DNA of 64,000 bases, taken from contig JBFNNX010000023.1 in assembly GCA_040791665.1 (NCBI GenBank), positions 248,001-312,000 on the forward strand, given 5' to 3'. The translations under genes and the position numbers were made by a program. Under the pieces are notes generated by a model. The model ran no database searches and was not told where the DNA came from. It saw nothing but the letters and a program-made list of their open reading frames with translations. This document shows, piece after piece, positions 34,370 through 43,349 of this stretch (position 1 is its first letter; the number at the start of each line of letters is the position of its first letter). Source of the stretch: Thiodiazotropha sp040791665 (GTDB lineage Bacteria > Pseudomonadota > Gammaproteobacteria > Chromatiales > Chromatiaceae).

Positions 34370-35746
34370 TCAACACTCGACAAGGTTGACCGCCAATCCC
34401 CCCCTCGATGTCTCTTTATACTTTGTCTTCATATCCGCGCCGGTCTCGCGCATGGTCTTTATGACTTTGTCCAGTGAGACAAAATGTGAACCGTCTCCCC
34501 GCAAGGCCATGCGCGCAGCATTTATCGCTTTTACCGCACCCATGGCGTTACGCTCGATGCAGGGTACCTGTACCAGACCACCTACCGGATCACAGGTCAA
34601 GCCCAAATTGTGTTCCATCCCTATTTCAGCGGCATTTTCGACCTGGCGCGGCGTACCGCCCAACACCTCGGTCAAGGCGCCCGCCGCCATGGAACAGGCG
34701 GCACCCACCTCGCCCTGACAACCTACCTCGGCGCCGGAAATTGAGGCATTCTCCTTGTAGAGGATACCGATCGCACCGGCACAGAGTAGGAACCTGATCA
34801 CACCATCCTGCGCCGCTCCCGGTGAAAATCGCCAATAGTAGTGGAGTACCGCGGGAATAATACCGGCTGCCCCATTGGTGGGTGCGGTCACCACACGGCC
34901 TCCGGCGGCGTTCTCTTCGTTGACTGCCAGGGCAAACAGATCGACCCAGTCCATGGTACCAAGCGGTACTTGGTTGAGTTCAGCATCGTTACTGAGCTGC
35001 CTGTAGAGACGCGGAGCACGCCGTTTTACCTTTAATCCACCCGGCAGCACCCCCTCAGTCGTGCAACCGCGCTCCACACATTGCTGCATGACATCCCATA
35101 TCTGCAGCAAATCATCGCGTATCGCCCGTTCACCACGCCATGCCTTTTCATTCTCCAACATCAGCTGGCTAATTGAGAGCCCTTGCTCGTCACAGACCTG
35201 CAACAACTCTTCGCCGCTATGAAAAGGATACTTGAGCGGGGTCTTATCCTCGCTGAGAACAGCCTCCCCTTGTGCGTTTTCCTCAATTACAAAACCACCG
35301 CCAACCGAATAAAAGAGATTTTGTAAAATCTCCTTGCCCTTCCGGTCAAAGGCCGTGAACCGCATACCGTTGGCGTGCAGTTCGAGCCGTTTTTTACGAT
35401 GAAATTGAAGATCTCCTTGCAGATCGAAAGAGAGGCGCAGTCCACTGCTCAGCACCACAGCCTGTTCCTCGCGGACCGCATCGATTCGCTCAGGTATGGT
35501 CTGGACGTCCACCGTTGAGGGCGACTCTCCCATAAGCCCAAGCAGCAATGCCTTATCCGTACCATGCCCCTTGCCAGTGGCGCCCAACGATCCAAACAGT
35601 TCCACTTGGATTCTGTCTGTAACCTTTAGAAGATTTTCCTCCGTCAGCCTTCCGATAAACCGCTTGGCCGCCAACATCGGCCCGACGGTATGGGAACTGG
35701 AAGGGCCTATGCCGATTTTAAAGAGATCGAAAACGCTCACTGCCAT
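34370..35746 (-). CDS. sdaA: L-serine ammonia-lyase (single-chain, 4Fe-4S)
   Basis: This 458-residue enzyme deaminates L-serine to pyruvate and ammonia using a 4Fe-4S cluster. The beta domain begins VFDLFKIGIGPSSSHTVGPMLAAKRF. The alpha domain carries GCQGEVGAACSMAAGAL, GLTCDPVGGLVQVPCIERNAMGAVKAI and other conserved stretches whose cysteines bind the cluster. Length is that of the single-chain E. coli-type enzyme. It lies close to the suf operon, on which such Fe-S enzymes depend. Confidence 0.96.
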   Translation of the reverse strand: MAVSVFDLFKIGIGPSSSHTVGPMLAAKRFIGRLTEENLLKVTDRIQVELFGSLGATGKGHGTDKALLLGLMGESPSTVDVQTIPERIDAVREEQAVVLSSGLRLSFDLQGDLQFHRKKRLELHANGMRFTAFDRKGKEILQNLFYSVGGGFVIEENAQGEAVLSEDKTPLKYPFHSGEELLQVCDEQGLSISQLMLENEKAWRGERAIRDDLLQIWDVMQQCVERGCTTEGVLPGGLKVKRRAPRLYRQLSNDAELNQVPLGTMDWVDLFALAVNEENAAGGRVVTAPTNGAAGIIPAVLHYYWRFSPGAAQDGVIRFLLCAGAIGILYKENASISGAEVGCQGEVGAACSMAAGALTEVLGGTPRQVENAAEIGMEHNLGLTCDPVGGLVQVPCIERNAMGAVKAINAARMALRGDGSHFVSLDKVIKTMRETGADMKTKYKETSRGGLAVNLVEC

Positions 35747-36466
35747 ACCAGTAAACTCCCGACCGATTCAAAGCGTTTGTATTTCTCAGTGACCGCTTTC
35801 AACATCTTTCGGTCCATGAGCTGGAGTTGAGAGCAATTCTTGACCGATCCGATCACTGATTTGACCGTTGAGATAATTTCCAAGCATAATCCACCCGCTT
35901 GTCATCAAGCCACAATAGAGGCAAAAGCACCAGTGCCGTAAACCGTTTAGGACCAGCCAACACTGATCGATGATCGGCCAAACAGCTGTATGGCATACAC
36001 CATATCGATTACGCAACACAGCAAAATCATAACCCAAAGCAATACCCGTCAGAAACAAGAAAATCCTTTCAGATAGGATGGTCATAACCATCCGTTTGTT
36101 GAACAGCGCAATGAAACAGATCACTGCCTAAAATACGATTATGGCAGCGACCTGCCACGAATCTGTCAGAGTGGAGCTGACACACAGACATGCTGCGGCA
36201 ATCAGGCCGGCAGAGAAGGTTGCGGATTTCCGCCTGTCGCTGATGGGGCTGTTGACGGCATCATCGGCAGGCGCCGTGAAGTTCCTTTCAGGTTGCCGTT
36301 ATGGAGAGCCTGACATCCCCCGAGATGTGATCAATACTCTCTGTCATTGACGACAAAGTCAGCTGTCCTGGGCGAGCACAGCCCCGCTCTATAGACTGCA
36401 ATAAATCGTTATAGGCTTGTGAAGTCGAATCGGCGCCGGTCCATGGTCTTTAATCCTGAAGGGTCT
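35747..36466. other. intergenic region, no convincing gene
   Basis: This 720-base stretch upstream of sdaA holds two short frames (35786-36124 on minus and 36141-36350 on plus), but neither has a family or a good ribosome site. A perfect hairpin GGATGGT-CATA-ACCATCC lies at about 36076-36093. I see no other structure. Confidence 0.4.
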
Positions 36467-36880
36467 TCATCGGCTGTTCATGTAGCGAGCAATATCCATA
36501 TCGCTGTCTATGACATGATCGATAAGCCAATACTTGAGTGAAGTCAGGGTTTCTATATCGAGCCTGCGCTTCCCCTCGTCTATCTCCCTCATCAAATCAC
36601 TCAACTCTGCCTGCAACAGCGCATGTTCCCGATGATGGCCGGTAACCTGAGGATATTCATGGGCACGCATAAAGGCCTCCTCATCTCTGAAATGCTGCCT
36701 TGTCTCCTTCTGAAGTTGCAGGACCAACCGCATTGCAATACCGTCGTCACTCGATTCTGAATGTTGCATCACAACCGAGTCTGCCGCCTGATTGAGCAGC
36801 TCGACCAAACGCAGATGTTGCTGATCGATTTCATCGATTCCCAGATACCAGTCATCGCGCCAAGTGAGAAATTTCTTCAT
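36467..36880 (-). CDS. bacteriohemerythrin
   Basis: This 137-residue single-domain hemerythrin binds oxygen at a di-iron site. Ligand motifs are visible: H22 in DQQHLRL, H63 in TRQHFRDEEAFM with E67, HHREH (about 81-85), and the C-terminal HVIDSDMDIARY with His and Asp. The opening WRDDWYLGIDEIDQQH is typical. It may store oxygen or supply it to oxidases, or sense it. The gene stands alone. Confidence 0.94.
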   Translation of the reverse strand: MKKFLTWRDDWYLGIDEIDQQHLRLVELLNQAADSVVMQHSESSDDGIAMRLVLQLQKETRQHFRDEEAFMRAHEYPQVTGHHREHALLQAELSDLMREIDEGKRRLDIETLTSLKYWLIDHVIDSDMDIARYMNSR

Positions 36881-37057
36881 TGGTCTATCGCCGATGCATT
36901 TAACAGCCCCGCACTAACCGGAGAACCTATTTTCCACCTTGCACCTGATCTCCATTGATCAACATATCCTATAATGATACAGAAGATACACATGCCTATT
37001 CAGCTGTTTCGTTTCCATGATGCGGGGATTCAATTTTTATACTGAAACTGACTTATC

Positions 37058-37945
37058 TCAGGGTTTAAATTGCTCAGCCCTTCGCAGAAATCGTTGCAAA
37101 TAACCGATCCCCCCATCTTCATGACGATAAGCCGCATACAACTTCCTGTTGATACCTTGACTACCTAAGCGTAGCGCTTTCAGTGGCAACTCCGTAGATA
37201 CTTTAGCGGCCAACCAGTCCGGTAGAGTACAGATGCCTCGATTATAGGCTACCATTTGCAGCATAATCTCGAATGATTCAATCTGTTTGTGTGTTAACGT
37301 TCTTACCGCTGCTGGCCATAGGAAGAGGGTGAGGATGTCCAGACGCTCCGGCGCCACCGGAAAAGTGATAAGATTCTCCTGAGCCAACTGCTCCGGCTGA
37401 ATCCACGATGCGCCAGCCAACGGGTGGGAATCGGATACCAACAGCATCAACTCGTATTCGAACAGCGTATCGAACCCGAGCGCTGACTGTTCCACCCTAT
37501 CCGGAGTGATCAACAAGTCGATGTGGCGATTCAATAACCCTTCCAGTCCGGTAAATTGAAAACGGTGGAGAATATCCACCTCAACATCCGGCTCACGGCC
37601 CAAGTAGTCAGCGATAACACCCTTCAGCCACTCATAACAGGGGTAGCACTCCACTCCGATACGCAGTATCCCCCGCTTCCCTTCAGCCATGGCCTTCAAG
37701 GTGTGCTCGGTCTGCTCCAAGATGGGCAGGATCTCATGCGCCGCATTCAAAAGCTGTATGCCGGCGCGGGTCAATCTTAACCGACGCCCCCGCCTCTCCC
37801 AGAGCTCGACACCCAACTTTTCCTCTAAGTAACGTATCTGGTGTGAAAGCGCAGACTGGCTGAGAAAGAGTGCATTGGCAGCTGCAGTGAGCGTTCCATG
37901 GTGCTCCAGGGCAGCAATGATCTTGAGATGAGTCAGCTCTACCAT
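37058..37945 (-). CDS. metR: MetR, LysR-type regulator of methionine synthesis
   Basis: This 295-residue LysR-type regulator has an N-terminal winged helix-turn-helix (VELTHLKIIAALEHHGTLTAAANALFLSQSALSHQIRYLEEKLG) very close to E. coli MetR. A periplasmic-binding-like effector domain follows (about 90-290; homocysteine in E. coli). It is divergent from metE, the classic MetR arrangement. The start at 37945 best fits the family; an ATG six codons earlier is possible, and neither has a good Shine-Dalgarno. Confidence 0.95.
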   Translation of the reverse strand: MVELTHLKIIAALEHHGTLTAAANALFLSQSALSHQIRYLEEKLGVELWERRGRRLRLTRAGIQLLNAAHEILPILEQTEHTLKAMAEGKRGILRIGVECYPCYEWLKGVIADYLGREPDVEVDILHRFQFTGLEGLLNRHIDLLITPDRVEQSALGFDTLFEYELMLLVSDSHPLAGASWIQPEQLAQENLITFPVAPERLDILTLFLWPAAVRTLTHKQIESFEIMLQMVAYNRGICTLPDWLAAKVSTELPLKALRLGSQGINRKLYAAYRHEDGGIGYLQRFLRRAEQFKP

Positions 37946-37946
37946 A

Positions 37947-37997
37947 TTATGAGATATTTTCATAAAACATAGGATTATTATCATTATATTTTCATAA
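37947..37997. promoter_or_regulatory. MetR boxes in the metR-metE divergent region
   Basis: TTATGA (37947-37952) and TCATAA (37960-37965) form a palindrome whose core, TGAG-N5-TTCA, is one base from the MetR consensus TGAA-N5-TTCA. The half-site TTTTCATAA recurs at 37989-37997, 32 bases on, about three helical turns. Both lie between the two genes, fitting LysR-type control of metE. Confidence 0.55.
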
Positions 37998-38050
37998 TTA
38001 CCCTCCCTACAATAGCGCCCCGGTGATAACGACATCTCAGGGCAAGGATT

Positions 38051-40345
38051 ATGGTAACAACCCACCACCTCGGACTACCCCGCATCGGCACCAAACGACA
38101 ATTGAAATATGCCCTCGAGGCCTATTGGCGGGGGGAGCTCGATCGACAGGAACTGGAACAAGCGGCACGCCGAATTCGCCGGGACAATCTGCTGTTGCAG
38201 TCTCGATTGGAGATGCTGACGGTGGGGGACTTTTCGTTCTACGATCAAGTACTGGATAGCAGTTTTCTCCTGGGCAATATCCCACCCCGTTTCCGACAGA
38301 AAGCGGGGATCACCACCATTGACGACTATTTTCAAGTTGCCCGGGGCGTTTCCAACCGGGAGGCAGCACCGGTGGCGGCTGCTGAGATGACCAAATGGTT
38401 CGACACCAACTACCACTACATCGTACCGGAATTCGAGCACACCACGGATTTTCGATTAGAGGCCGATACCCTGCTCTCGCGTATAACCGAAACCGGCTCT
38501 GATCCCAAGCGGATCAAACCGGTTATCATTGGCCCGGTAACCTATCTCTGGCTGGGTAAATGCAAGGACGGCAGCGACAAGCTCGATCTACTGCAGCGTT
38601 TGCTGCCCATCTACGCTGAACTCCTGACACGACTCGCAGAGGCTGGCGTGGAGTGGGTGCAGATCGACGAACCGATATTGGTGACCGAACTCAGCCCAGC
38701 CTGGCAACACGCCCTGCGCAAGAGTTATTACCAGCTGCAAGGCTGCCCGGTCAAACTGCTGCTGACCACCTATTTCGGTCAGTTGCGGGAAAATCTGCAA
38801 CTGGCATGCGAACTGCCAGTGGCCGGGCTGCATCTCGATGCGAGCCGTCAGCAGGATGAGGTCAGCCGGATTATCGACTGGCTGCCGGTGCATAAAATCC
38901 TCTCCCTCGGCATTATCGATGGCCGAAATATCTGGAAGAGCGATCTCAATACCATTTTGGCATGGCTGGAGCCGATGCATAGCCGCCTCCAGGAACGACT
39001 ATGGCTCGCCCCCTCTTGTTCACTGCTGCACGTTCCACTCGATCTGGAAAGTGAGCAAAGGCTCGATCCGGAGATCAAATCGTGGCTCAGCTTCGGCAAA
39101 CAGAAACTGCAGGAGCTTGAACTCATCGCGGCCGCGCTCAATCAAGGGCGCGACAGCGTTGTGACCGAACTGGAGCAAAACGCCGACGCTTTGCTCGCAC
39201 GTAAAAGATCTCAGCGGGTATTCAAGCCGACTGTTCATCAACGCATGGCGGAAATCGATCTGTCGATGGCGCAGCGGCGAAATCCTTACGAGATCCGCAG
39301 CCGGGCACAATCACGAAGACTACGCCTGCCACCCCTCCCCACCACCACTATCGGTTCCTTCCCGCAAACCGGTTCGATCCGTCAATGCCGTCGGGATTAT
39401 CGTAACGGCATCCTGACCTGGAACAGCTATAAAAAAACCATGGAGCAGGAGATTGCGTATTGTATCCGGCAACAGGAAAGGGTCGGTTTGGATGTGCTGG
39501 TACATGGTGAACCGGAACGCAATGACATGGTGGAATATTTTGGCGAACAGCTGGATGGCTTTACCTTTACGGAGCATGCCTGGGTGCAGTCCTATGGTTC
39601 GCGCTGTGTAAAACCGCCGATCATTTATGGCGATATCGAGCGTCGTCACTGCATGACAGGCGAGTGGATTGAATATGCCCAGTCCCTAACAACAAAACCT
39701 TTGAAAGGGATGCTGACCGGTCCGGTTACCATGCTCAATTGGTCATTTGTGCGCGATGATCAGCCAGCTGCGGCCACCTGCATTCAGCTGGCGCTCGCCT
39801 TGAGAGACGAGGTGCTTGATCTGGAAGAGGCCGGGATTGCAATCATCCAGATCGACGAGGCGGCGTTGCGGGAAGGGCTGCCCCTTAGACGCAGCGAATG
39901 GCAGGATTATCTCGAATGGGCAACGCATGCATTCAGAGTATGCGCCAACGGTGTGCAGGATTCGACTCAGATTCACACCCACATGTGCTATTCGGAGTTC
40001 AACGACATAATCGAGGCTATTGCCTCCATGGACGCGGATGTGATCACCATAGAAACATCCCGTTCGGACATGGAGCTGCTGGAAGTGTTTGATGCATTCG
40101 ACTACCCCAACGCAATCGGACCGGGTGTTTATGATATCCACACACCAAACATTCCATCCCTCGATGAAATTATGACTCTCATGCGTCGGGCAATGCAGCG
40201 GATCCCGCCTGACCGGCTCTGGATCAATCCCGATTGCGGACTCAAGACCAGAAGCTGGCAGGAAGTCGTTCCAGCGTTGGAAACCATGCAGCGGGCTGCG
40301 TATATGCTGCGCGAATCATTTCGCTCACACCAAGTCAGCAGCTGA
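38051..40345 (+). CDS. metE: cobalamin-independent methionine synthase
   Basis: This 764-residue enzyme transfers a methyl group from 5-methyltetrahydrofolate-polyglutamate to homocysteine. The two barrels are present: HHLGLPRIGTKRQLKYALEAYWRGE opens the N-terminal one. The catalytic barrel starts at about 435 (LPTTTIGSFPQT), with zinc ligands in IHTHMCYSEF (His, Cys) and NPDCGLKTR (Cys). AAGGA precedes the ATG by five bases. Having MetE lets the cell make methionine without vitamin B12. Expression should be raised by MetR with homocysteine. Confidence 0.98.
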   Translation: MVTTHHLGLPRIGTKRQLKYALEAYWRGELDRQELEQAARRIRRDNLLLQSRLEMLTVGDFSFYDQVLDSSFLLGNIPPRFRQKAGITTIDDYFQVARGVSNREAAPVAAAEMTKWFDTNYHYIVPEFEHTTDFRLEADTLLSRITETGSDPKRIKPVIIGPVTYLWLGKCKDGSDKLDLLQRLLPIYAELLTRLAEAGVEWVQIDEPILVTELSPAWQHALRKSYYQLQGCPVKLLLTTYFGQLRENLQLACELPVAGLHLDASRQQDEVSRIIDWLPVHKILSLGIIDGRNIWKSDLNTILAWLEPMHSRLQERLWLAPSCSLLHVPLDLESEQRLDPEIKSWLSFGKQKLQELELIAAALNQGRDSVVTELEQNADALLARKRSQRVFKPTVHQRMAEIDLSMAQRRNPYEIRSRAQSRRLRLPPLPTTTIGSFPQTGSIRQCRRDYRNGILTWNSYKKTMEQEIAYCIRQQERVGLDVLVHGEPERNDMVEYFGEQLDGFTFTEHAWVQSYGSRCVKPPIIYGDIERRHCMTGEWIEYAQSLTTKPLKGMLTGPVTMLNWSFVRDDQPAAATCIQLALALRDEVLDLEEAGIAIIQIDEAALREGLPLRRSEWQDYLEWATHAFRVCANGVQDSTQIHTHMCYSEFNDIIEAIASMDADVITIETSRSDMELLEVFDAFDYPNAIGPGVYDIHTPNIPSLDEIMTLMRRAMQRIPPDRLWINPDCGLKTRSWQEVVPALETMQRAAYMLRESFRSHQVSS

Positions 40346-40821
40346 TGAGCACAAGATACAGCACTATAGGCGATACGCTTTCTACGGGCCTTTTCTACCC
40401 CGCCAATCTCAATGACGAACCCGCTTAAGCCGTTGAGCATGAAACAACACTCATGACCTACTCCATGGGTCATGATTTTGTCAATAGTTGATCATCGGCT
40501 GGCATAGATCACCTTTTTCGTCTATGTTGTATTGATCAACAGGCGTAAGAATTCAGTTCGACCGCATCATGTTTGAATGCCAAGATAACAACGAAAATGG
40601 CGCATCATCACTACAATTTTGAGCTTATTAACAATCGGTTTGCTTAATCCGGTTGTTCATTTCGCAGCGGTGTCAACGGGATCGTCACACCGTTCCATCC
40701 AGACGCAGAGCGATACTGGGAAGAGAAGGGATAAGAGTCACAGATTAAAATCGCCGCAAGCATAACCTCTCACGAGATTATCTCTTTCGGCGTTGATATG
40801 TCTTAGCTAGCGGATCATACG
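40346..40821. other. intergenic region between metE and the TRAP permease
   Basis: This 476-base gap carries the metE terminator and presumably the TRAP operon promoter. I searched it for a solute-binding-protein gene or its remains and saw none. Confidence 0.5.
40451..40479 (+). terminator. terminator of metE
   Basis: TCATGACC (40451-40458) pairs with GGTCATGA (40468-40475), followed by four T residues. It lies about 105 bases after the metE stop codon. Confidence 0.6.
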
Positions 40822-42549
40822 ATGCTTTACGAAAAACTCCATCGGATCGAACAGATCCTGTTCGACGCCTTGGCACTGGGGCTGGTGCTCTTCTACTCCT
40901 ACTCCGCGGTCTTGGAACCTGCTGCCACCCAATACCACCGCGGCATCTATATCATCATCACCTATATGCTCGTATTCATGCTATACCGCACTCCCACTGT
41001 CTGGGGTCGGGTGTGGGACTATATATTGATCGCGGCATCCATCGGTTCCATCGGTTACTGGATTGTCAATTTCGAGGCGATCAACTATCGTGCCGGCGCA
41101 GAGACGGAGCTCGATAAGTGGATCGCCATGGTCGGCGTGCTGATCGGTGTCGAACTTGCCAGGCGGGTGGTCGGCAGCGTGTTTGTCATCATCGGGGCAA
41201 TCATGCTGCTGTATGGCGTATATGGCGAATATGCACCGGAGATGATCTCTCATGCGGGGGACACCTTCCCTGACCTGTGCACCAGCATCTTTTACAAGAG
41301 TGATGGCGTATTCGGCATCATGGCCAACGTACTGGCGACCTATATCATTCTGTTCGTCATATTCGGCGCTTTTCTGGAGAGGAGTGGCGCGCAACGCTTT
41401 TTCATCGATTTCCCCCTTGCCGCCGTCGGTCACAAGATCGGTGGCCCGGCCAAGGTATCTGTCATCGCCTCAGGACTGTTCGGCTCCATCTCCGGCAGCG
41501 CCATCGCCAATACCGTCTCCACCGGCGCCTTTACCATACCGATGATGAAAAAGGCCGGGTTCAGACCACACGTGGCGGGAGGCATCGAACCGGCCGCTTC
41601 CATCGGCGGTATGTTCATGCCGCCTATCATGGGAGCCGGTGGCTTTATCATGGCGGAATTGACCGGGGTACCCTACTCCACAATCATGCTGGTCGCCATT
41701 TTCCCGGCCCTGATGTATTTCTTCAGTGTATTCGTCATGGTCCACTATGAGGCCAAGCGGTTCAACATCGTGGGCGAGAAATCGAAAGAGAGCGCCAAGG
41801 AGATACTCAGAAAGGAGTGGTTCTACGTCCTGCCGCTTGTGATTATCACCATCTTCATGCTGCTCGGTTACTCGCCGGGCTACTCAGCCATCCTCGGCAT
41901 CGTGGCCTGTATAGTCGTCAGCTGGTTCCGAAAGGATACCCGCATCGATCTGAAAGGTTTCCTCGAGGCGTCCCGCGCGGGCGCCGAATCGAGCTTGAAG
42001 ATTGGCGCCACCGTGGGCGTCATCGGTATTATCATCGGCGTACTCACCTACAGCGGCCTGGTGCTTACCTTCGCCGATATCGTCATTGAGCTGGCGGATG
42101 GCAAACTTTGGCTGACCATCCTGTTGATCGCCCTCGCCTCGTTGATTCTCGGTATGGGTGTTCCGGTTACCGCAGCCTATCTGATCACGGCGGTAGTCGC
42201 GGTGCCCGCTCTCACCGAGCTGGGCGTCAACCCGATTGCCGCCCATATGATAGTCTATTGGCTGTCACAGGACTCCAACATCACGCCACCGGTCTGCATC
42301 GCCGCCTTCGCCGGCGCCACAATCGCCAAGGCGAACATGTGGAAAACCGCATTCACTTCTTTCAAATTTGCCAAGTTCCTCTACCTCGGTCCTTTCCTGT
42401 TCGGCTATGTACCCGGCTTTTCACTGGATGGCACAGCGAAGGATATCGCCGTCACCTTCATACTGATCCTCATTGGCACCTACGGTTACGCTTGGCTACT
42501 CAGCGGCATCTGGCTGGATTGGTTCAAGAAATCACCGGTAAAGACCTGA
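40822..42549 (+). CDS. TRAP transporter fused permease (DctQ-DctM)
   Basis: This 575-residue integral membrane protein fuses a small DctQ-like part (about 1-130) to a large DctM part. The marks of DctM permeases are present: SGLFGSISGSAIANTVSTGAFTIPMMKKAGF (about 214-245), EPAASIGGMFMPPIMGAGGF, and GMGVPVTAAYLITA with SQDSNITPPVCIAAFAGA. Such fused permeases of the TAXI type import carboxylates using a sodium gradient and a periplasmic binding protein. No binding-protein gene is adjacent, so it must use one encoded elsewhere or work without. A universal stress protein follows 16 bases downstream, a common pairing. Confidence 0.93.
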   Translation: MLYEKLHRIEQILFDALALGLVLFYSYSAVLEPAATQYHRGIYIIITYMLVFMLYRTPTVWGRVWDYILIAASIGSIGYWIVNFEAINYRAGAETELDKWIAMVGVLIGVELARRVVGSVFVIIGAIMLLYGVYGEYAPEMISHAGDTFPDLCTSIFYKSDGVFGIMANVLATYIILFVIFGAFLERSGAQRFFIDFPLAAVGHKIGGPAKVSVIASGLFGSISGSAIANTVSTGAFTIPMMKKAGFRPHVAGGIEPAASIGGMFMPPIMGAGGFIMAELTGVPYSTIMLVAIFPALMYFFSVFVMVHYEAKRFNIVGEKSKESAKEILRKEWFYVLPLVIITIFMLLGYSPGYSAILGIVACIVVSWFRKDTRIDLKGFLEASRAGAESSLKIGATVGVIGIIIGVLTYSGLVLTFADIVIELADGKLWLTILLIALASLILGMGVPVTAAYLITAVVAVPALTELGVNPIAAHMIVYWLSQDSNITPPVCIAAFAGATIAKANMWKTAFTSFKFAKFLYLGPFLFGYVPGFSLDGTAKDIAVTFILILIGTYGYAWLLSGIWLDWFKKSPVKT

Positions 42550-42565
42550 TTAGCGAGATCGGAAT

Positions 42566-43096
42566 ATGCCTAATACAAAACTACCCCGGATTGGCTACAA
42601 AAAGATCCTCTATGTCACCGATCTATCGGAAGAGGGTCGCCTGGCCTTTCCTCATGCCGCCAGCCTGGCGCATAGCTACAATGCCGAGCTGACCGTTTTC
42701 CATGTAGTGGAGTCCCGCGAATTCGAGAAATTTCTCGAAGGCTACTTCAATGAAGAGCTTTGGAACGAAATCAGAAACCGCAACGTGGAAGAGGCCAGGG
42801 AGATCCTGGTGAATCGGAAACGCAGCGACACCTCGATTAAAGAGGGTATCCAGCAGTTCTGTGAAGAGTGCATGGATAGCAGCGAAGATTCATCCTATGT
42901 CACCTACGACGTGGTCGTCGATATCGGCGAACCGGGTGACAGAATCGTTGAAAAGGCCCACTCCGGCGGCTACGATCTAGTGGTCATCGGCAAGCGCGGC
43001 CAAGGCATTCTGCGAGGTGGGCTGATGGGGGATACCGCCCGTCGCGTCATACGTCACTCCAAAGTGCCCGTCATGGTGATACCCATTCCTGAATGA
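42566..43096 (+). CDS. UspA-family universal stress protein
   Basis: This 176-residue protein has the Usp fold. It opens ILYVTDLSEEGRLAFPHAASLA, and the ATP-binding motif is GKRGQGILRGGLMGDTARRVIRHSKVPVMVIP, fitting G-2x-G-9x-G(S/N) in spacing. It probably binds ATP and tunes the permease encoded 16 bases upstream, as reported for the TRAP-associated protein TeaD. A middle insert (about 55-105) is longer than in most Usp proteins. Confidence 0.93.
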   Translation: MPNTKLPRIGYKKILYVTDLSEEGRLAFPHAASLAHSYNAELTVFHVVESREFEKFLEGYFNEELWNEIRNRNVEEAREILVNRKRSDTSIKEGIQQFCEECMDSSEDSSYVTYDVVVDIGEPGDRIVEKAHSGGYDLVVIGKRGQGILRGGLMGDTARRVIRHSKVPVMVIPIPE

Positions 43097-43131
43097 CCCC
43101 AATCCCAGACTGTCCGTTTTTAGGACCTCTA

Positions 43132-43349
43132 GGGCCTGTTAATACTAAATCCAATCGGCCCTGTTGCTCCTGAAAAAGCGCCAATCAAAGCGCGAGGAGA
43201 GATGTTTGGTTGTTCAAAATGAGCGACGAGCAACGCCGGGTGGTACTTTTTCAGGCGTACCCCAAGGGCACTTCCTGCGGGGCGCAACCCGAAAGGCTGG
43301 GGCTATTTTTCCGCCCAGCAGGGTCGATTGGACTAGTGTTAACAGGCCC
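43132..43349. mobile_element. MITE-like inverted-repeat element, copy 1
   Basis: This 218-base element is bounded by imperfect inverted repeats of about 35 bases that begin GGGCCTGTTAA and include TCCAATCG at each end. The flanking TA (43130-43131 and 43350-43351) looks like a 2-bp target duplication. It has no transposase, so it must be moved in trans if active. It lies between the converging Usp and HAMP-sensor genes, and the HAMP gene's stop codon TAG spans its right edge. It shares ends and part of its interior with the copy at 55566. Confidence 0.8.

Noticed and set aside
35786..36124. A minus-strand frame of 112 codons with two hydrophobic stretches, just upstream of sdaA
   Set aside because: It has no clear ribosome site or family, and Cys/Trp-rich hydrophobic runs can arise by chance. 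It could still be a small membrane protein.
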